A stretch of DNA of 7,633 nt from Deltaproteobacteria bacterium (GTDB lineage Bacteria; Desulfobacterota; Desulfarculia; Adiutricales; Adiutricaceae), in the NCBI GenBank assembly GCA_031269135.1, contig JAISZP010000282.1, forward strand, positions 1-7,633, written 5' to 3'. Position numbers and translations under genes: made by a program. Positions within the stretch are counted from its first letter, which is position 1. Every line of letters begins with the position of its first letter. A model generated the notes under the pieces. The model ran no database searches. It saw only the letters and a program-made list of their open reading frames with translations, and had not been told where the DNA came from. Shown here piece after piece: positions 5,197-7,633 of the stretch.

Positions 5197-7470
5197 TTAA
5201 TACTCAAAACCCACACCGGCGATCAAATGGAAGCCAGGGTCGGCGATGACGTTGGTGGACCTGGTATATTGCTGGTCAAGGATATTACGGAAGGCGACAG
5301 TGGCATGCCATTTATGCTCCGTGCCCCACTGCATGCCAAGCGTCAGGTTTAAAGTCTGCCAAGCTTCGTGCTCTTGGGTTACGAAACCGTAATTGGAATT
5401 GGTCGATGGAAGCGGGTCGCCATGAAGATACGTCGTGTCATAGTAATATTCTTTGGCTTTAGTCGCCCAATCCACATAGAGATCGCTCGTAAACAGCTTG
5501 TCGCCGTCGAATGGGACCTCATACTTGACTCCGATCCGACCGAAAAGCGGGGAATGCCCAGTCTTGTCGGTCTCGTAGGTTATGCGCTCGCTGAACTTAG
5601 TGCTGTTATTATTGCCGCCCATTTTAGGCGCGTCAATGGTGTTTTTCACTTTTCGGTTCAGATACGTGGCCGAAACATAGGGCGTCAGACCCGCACTTTC
5701 GAAAGTATAAGCCAAGGCCAATTCGATTCCGAAAGTGTCGGCTTTATCCATGTTGACGAATTGAGAATTGCCCGTACTCAACGAAGTGGTTGTTATTAAA
5801 TTTTTAGTCGTTGAATAGAAGGCCGCTAAATCGATATCCCAGGCGCCGTTATTGAACCGAGCGCCGATTTCAAAATTATCCGAGGTCTCAGGCTCCAAAT
5901 CAGGATTGGGAAGGGTTGCCCCCGTGGAGCCGTGAACGGTGCCTAGGTACAGCTCGTTTAAAGGCGGGAAACGATATCCTTGTCCCCATAAAGCCCTCAA
6001 GGACAAATCGTCGACGCCTGTATAAACCAAACCAGCGTTGGCGACTAACCTAGAATCATCGATCGAGCGACCTGCCGGCAGATCGGGGTTGCCGCCGGTA
6101 TTGCTCATAGACGATTTAACCCATGTCTGCCTTAAACCCAAAGTGGTCGTAAAACCAGCGCCGATTTTCCACTCATCTTGGGCAAAAAGTCCCATTGTGT
6201 CCTGGGAGGCCTTGTAACGGTAAGAATATTTGTCGATGTTCGTGACCGTAGTCTGCCAAGGGTTGGTCCATGGGGGTAACATCCAGCCGGTCCTTGGCGT
6301 ATAAGCAGTTACTGTGCCGCCCAATCTGTCGTCGTCGGCCGTCAAATCATCGCGATTATAGTCAAATCCAGCTATGAGGAAGTGGTCTCCCAAAGACCAA
6401 TCCGTCTGCAAACTTCCTCCAATGCTGTCTTGATCATTGAAGGTGTGAGTGAAGGGGTTGACTGTAACAGATAAAGTCCGGTTAAATGCAGGAATATGAA
6501 AGTAATTATAAGTTCTGACATTATTATAAAAATCTTTTTTCATGTTTTGATAGTAGGCTTCAAATTTTAGCCTGGCGAGATTGGCGGTAAGATCGTAGAG
6601 TTCCAACCCTGTCGAAATGCTGGAGCGTTCCCACTTAGGCAGATCGAGCGAGACTGCGGTTTCGTTGTTCATTCTAGTAGACCGTGAATCAGCCCAGACT
6701 ATTCCTGAACCATAATTGGTGGGAATATGAATGACGCTATCAAAATAATCGGCCTTGACGTAAAATTTGCCGCCGTCCCAATCGTAACCGACCCGGCCGG
6801 TATAAAATCTGTTTCTGAAGGAAGACCTTTCAATCGTCTCGTTGGGCGTCCTGCGGTTGCCCGCTTCTATGCCGCTTGCCGAGAAACGGTAATTCCAGCC
6901 GTTATAAGCGCCGAACAAGGCTGTTTGGACTTCAAGGCTTTGAGTGGAAGAGTCCGCTACGGTATTGACGCTAAAGGCGACTGGTTTGTCTCCGCCTTTT
7001 TTGCTGATGATGTTGATCACGCCGCCAATCGCTTCTGAGCCGTATAAAACCGACATCGGTCCCTTGATGACCTCGACCCGCTCGATTTGACTGGTGTCGA
7101 TTAAGATAACCGGACCGTTCATGCTTTTTTGTTCTGAAATCTTGACTCCGTCGACCAAGATAAGGCTTCTGGCGCTGCTCTCGCCGCGAATCAGAACTCG
7201 TTTCGAGCCGGGCATGCTTCCGTCGGCGATTTCAACCCCGGGGATATCCGAAAGCAAATCAGCCACAGAGTTTTTCGGATCTCGAGTCAAGTCCTCCGAG
7301 TTTTTGACGCTCACGCTCATCGGCACTTCCATCAGATTCCTTTCGGTCCTAGTGGAAGTCACCATAACTTCTCTGGTTTCGACTTCTTGAGATTTAACTT
7401 CACCAGTCCACAGCACCAAGCCGGTCAAGGCCACTATAGCTATGGCAAAACGATTTAAATACCTAAACAT
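5197..7470 (-). CDS. TonB-dependent outer-membrane receptor
   Basis: A 757-residue 22-strand beta-barrel receptor of usual length for the BtuB/CirA/haem-receptor group, moving its ligand into the periplasm with energy from TonB-ExbB-ExbD (not in this window). Residues 1-27 are a signal peptide (basic start, hydrophobic 8-21, likely cut after VKS). A TonB-box-like stretch ETREVMVTSTRTER (31-44) precedes the plug domain (about 47-158), which has the hallmarks DLLSDIPGV (71-79), RVLIRGESS (91-99), LILVDGVKI (103-111) and IERVEVIKGPMSVLYGSEAIGGVINII (129-155). The barrel ends in an aromatic residue (GVGFEY), as needed for BAM insertion. YRFPPLNELY (499-508), His513 and NPDLEPETSDNFEIG (522-536) resemble the FRAP-His-NPNL arrangement of haem receptors, though related motifs occur in cobalamin and catecholate receptors. 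ATG 7470 has TGGAG eight bases upstream. It starts five bases after the preceding gene and ends one base before the S component. Confidence 0.93.
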   Translation of the reverse strand: MFRYLNRFAIAIVALTGLVLWTGEVKSQEVETREVMVTSTRTERNLMEVPMSVSVKNSEDLTRDPKNSVADLLSDIPGVEIADGSMPGSKRVLIRGESSARSLILVDGVKISEQKSMNGPVILIDTSQIERVEVIKGPMSVLYGSEAIGGVINIISKKGGDKPVAFSVNTVADSSTQSLEVQTALFGAYNGWNYRFSASGIEAGNRRTPNETIERSSFRNRFYTGRVGYDWDGGKFYVKADYFDSVIHIPTNYGSGIVWADSRSTRMNNETAVSLDLPKWERSSISTGLELYDLTANLARLKFEAYYQNMKKDFYNNVRTYNYFHIPAFNRTLSVTVNPFTHTFNDQDSIGGSLQTDWSLGDHFLIAGFDYNRDDLTADDDRLGGTVTAYTPRTGWMLPPWTNPWQTTVTNIDKYSYRYKASQDTMGLFAQDEWKIGAGFTTTLGLRQTWVKSSMSNTGGNPDLPAGRSIDDSRLVANAGLVYTGVDDLSLRALWGQGYRFPPLNELYLGTVHGSTGATLPNPDLEPETSDNFEIGARFNNGAWDIDLAAFYSTTKNLITTTSLSTGNSQFVNMDKADTFGIELALAYTFESAGLTPYVSATYLNRKVKNTIDAPKMGGNNNSTKFSERITYETDKTGHSPLFGRIGVKYEVPFDGDKLFTSDLYVDWATKAKEYYYDTTYLHGDPLPSTNSNYGFVTQEHEAWQTLNLTLGMQWGTEHKWHATVAFRNILDQQYTRSTNVIADPGFHLIAGVGFEY

Positions 7471-7475
7471 ATACT

Positions 7476-7633
7476 CTACTCCAGTATATTCTTGTTAGTA
7501 GCCGTCTCCACTACAGCTTGCGTTAAATTGACTCCCCAAAACCGACCTGGCAAAGACATCGTCAACCACTCTTTGTCGACAGAGACTAGCTTCGCTTCTT
7601 GCCAGTTGTCGAAAAGTCTTTTCAGAAGAGAAG
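7476..7633 (-). CDS. 3' end of an unidentified gene upstream of the receptor (truncated by window edge)
   Basis: On the minus strand a frame enters at the window edge and runs 51 codons to TAG at 7478-7476. The peptide contains KRLFDNWQEAKLVSVDKEWL followed by TMSLPGRFWGVNLTQAVVE and ends in NKNILE. Its charged and hydrophobic mix looks like a soluble protein, whereas the other long frame here (ending in CSGDGY) looks less natural. I do not recognise the family. It ends five bases before the receptor ATG, and the receptor ribosome-binding site overlaps its last codons, so the operon probably begins further upstream and the receptor is not its first gene. Confidence 0.5.
   Translation of the reverse strand, partial: SLLKRLFDNWQEAKLVSVDKEWLTMSLPGRFWGVNLTQAVVETATNKNILE
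7479..7483 (-). promoter_or_regulatory. Ribosome-binding site of the TonB-dependent receptor
   Basis: TGGAG on the minus strand, eight bases before ATG 7470. It overlaps the final sense codons of the upstream frame, consistent with coupled translation. Confidence 0.6.

Overview
The window looks like part of a Gram-negative, probably anaerobic bacterium. It encodes a TonB-dependent outer-membrane receptor, an energy-coupling-factor (ECF) type inner-membrane importer, a free-standing flavodoxin and a small FMN-binding split-barrel protein. Base composition is close to balanced, Shine-Dalgarno sites are clear (AAGGAG, TGGAG, GAGG), and TAA, TGA and TAG all serve as stops. I cannot fix the taxon from sequence alone; gut or anaerobic lineages such as Desulfobacterota or Synergistota are a guess.

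Layout from right to left, which is the direction of transcription for most genes. At 7633-7476 is the 3' end of an unrecognised minus-strand gene. Five bases later begins the TonB-dependent receptor (7470-5197). It is followed, with no gap or with short overlaps, by a small membrane protein that fits an ECF substrate-binding (S) component (5195-4635), an ECF transmembrane (T) component (4654-3896) and a double ATPase carrying both ECF nucleotide-binding domains on one chain (3909-2485). These form one tight operon. The gap 2484-2052 is packed with short tandem repeats, including seven in-register 18-bp units and two ~50-bp units bearing TTCTAGAA palindromes. A flavodoxin (2051-1536) and a pyridoxamine-phosphate-oxidase-fold protein (1271-822) follow on the same strand. 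The gap 821-130 is non-coding as far as I can see. It holds a strong hairpin plus T-run that can end minus-strand transcription, and three 19-bp tandem repeats. The last 42 codons of a plus-strand gene occupy 1-129, converging on the rest.

Working model (inference): the receptor brings a scarce organic or metal-bearing nutrient across the outer membrane, and the S-T-A complex carries it across the inner membrane. No periplasmic binding protein appears in the visible operon. The flavodoxin and the FMN-binding protein would be reductive partners that process the cargo or serve redox metabolism. A haem or other tetrapyrrole is an attractive candidate cargo, based on receptor motifs and the type of flavodoxin, but the window does not prove it.
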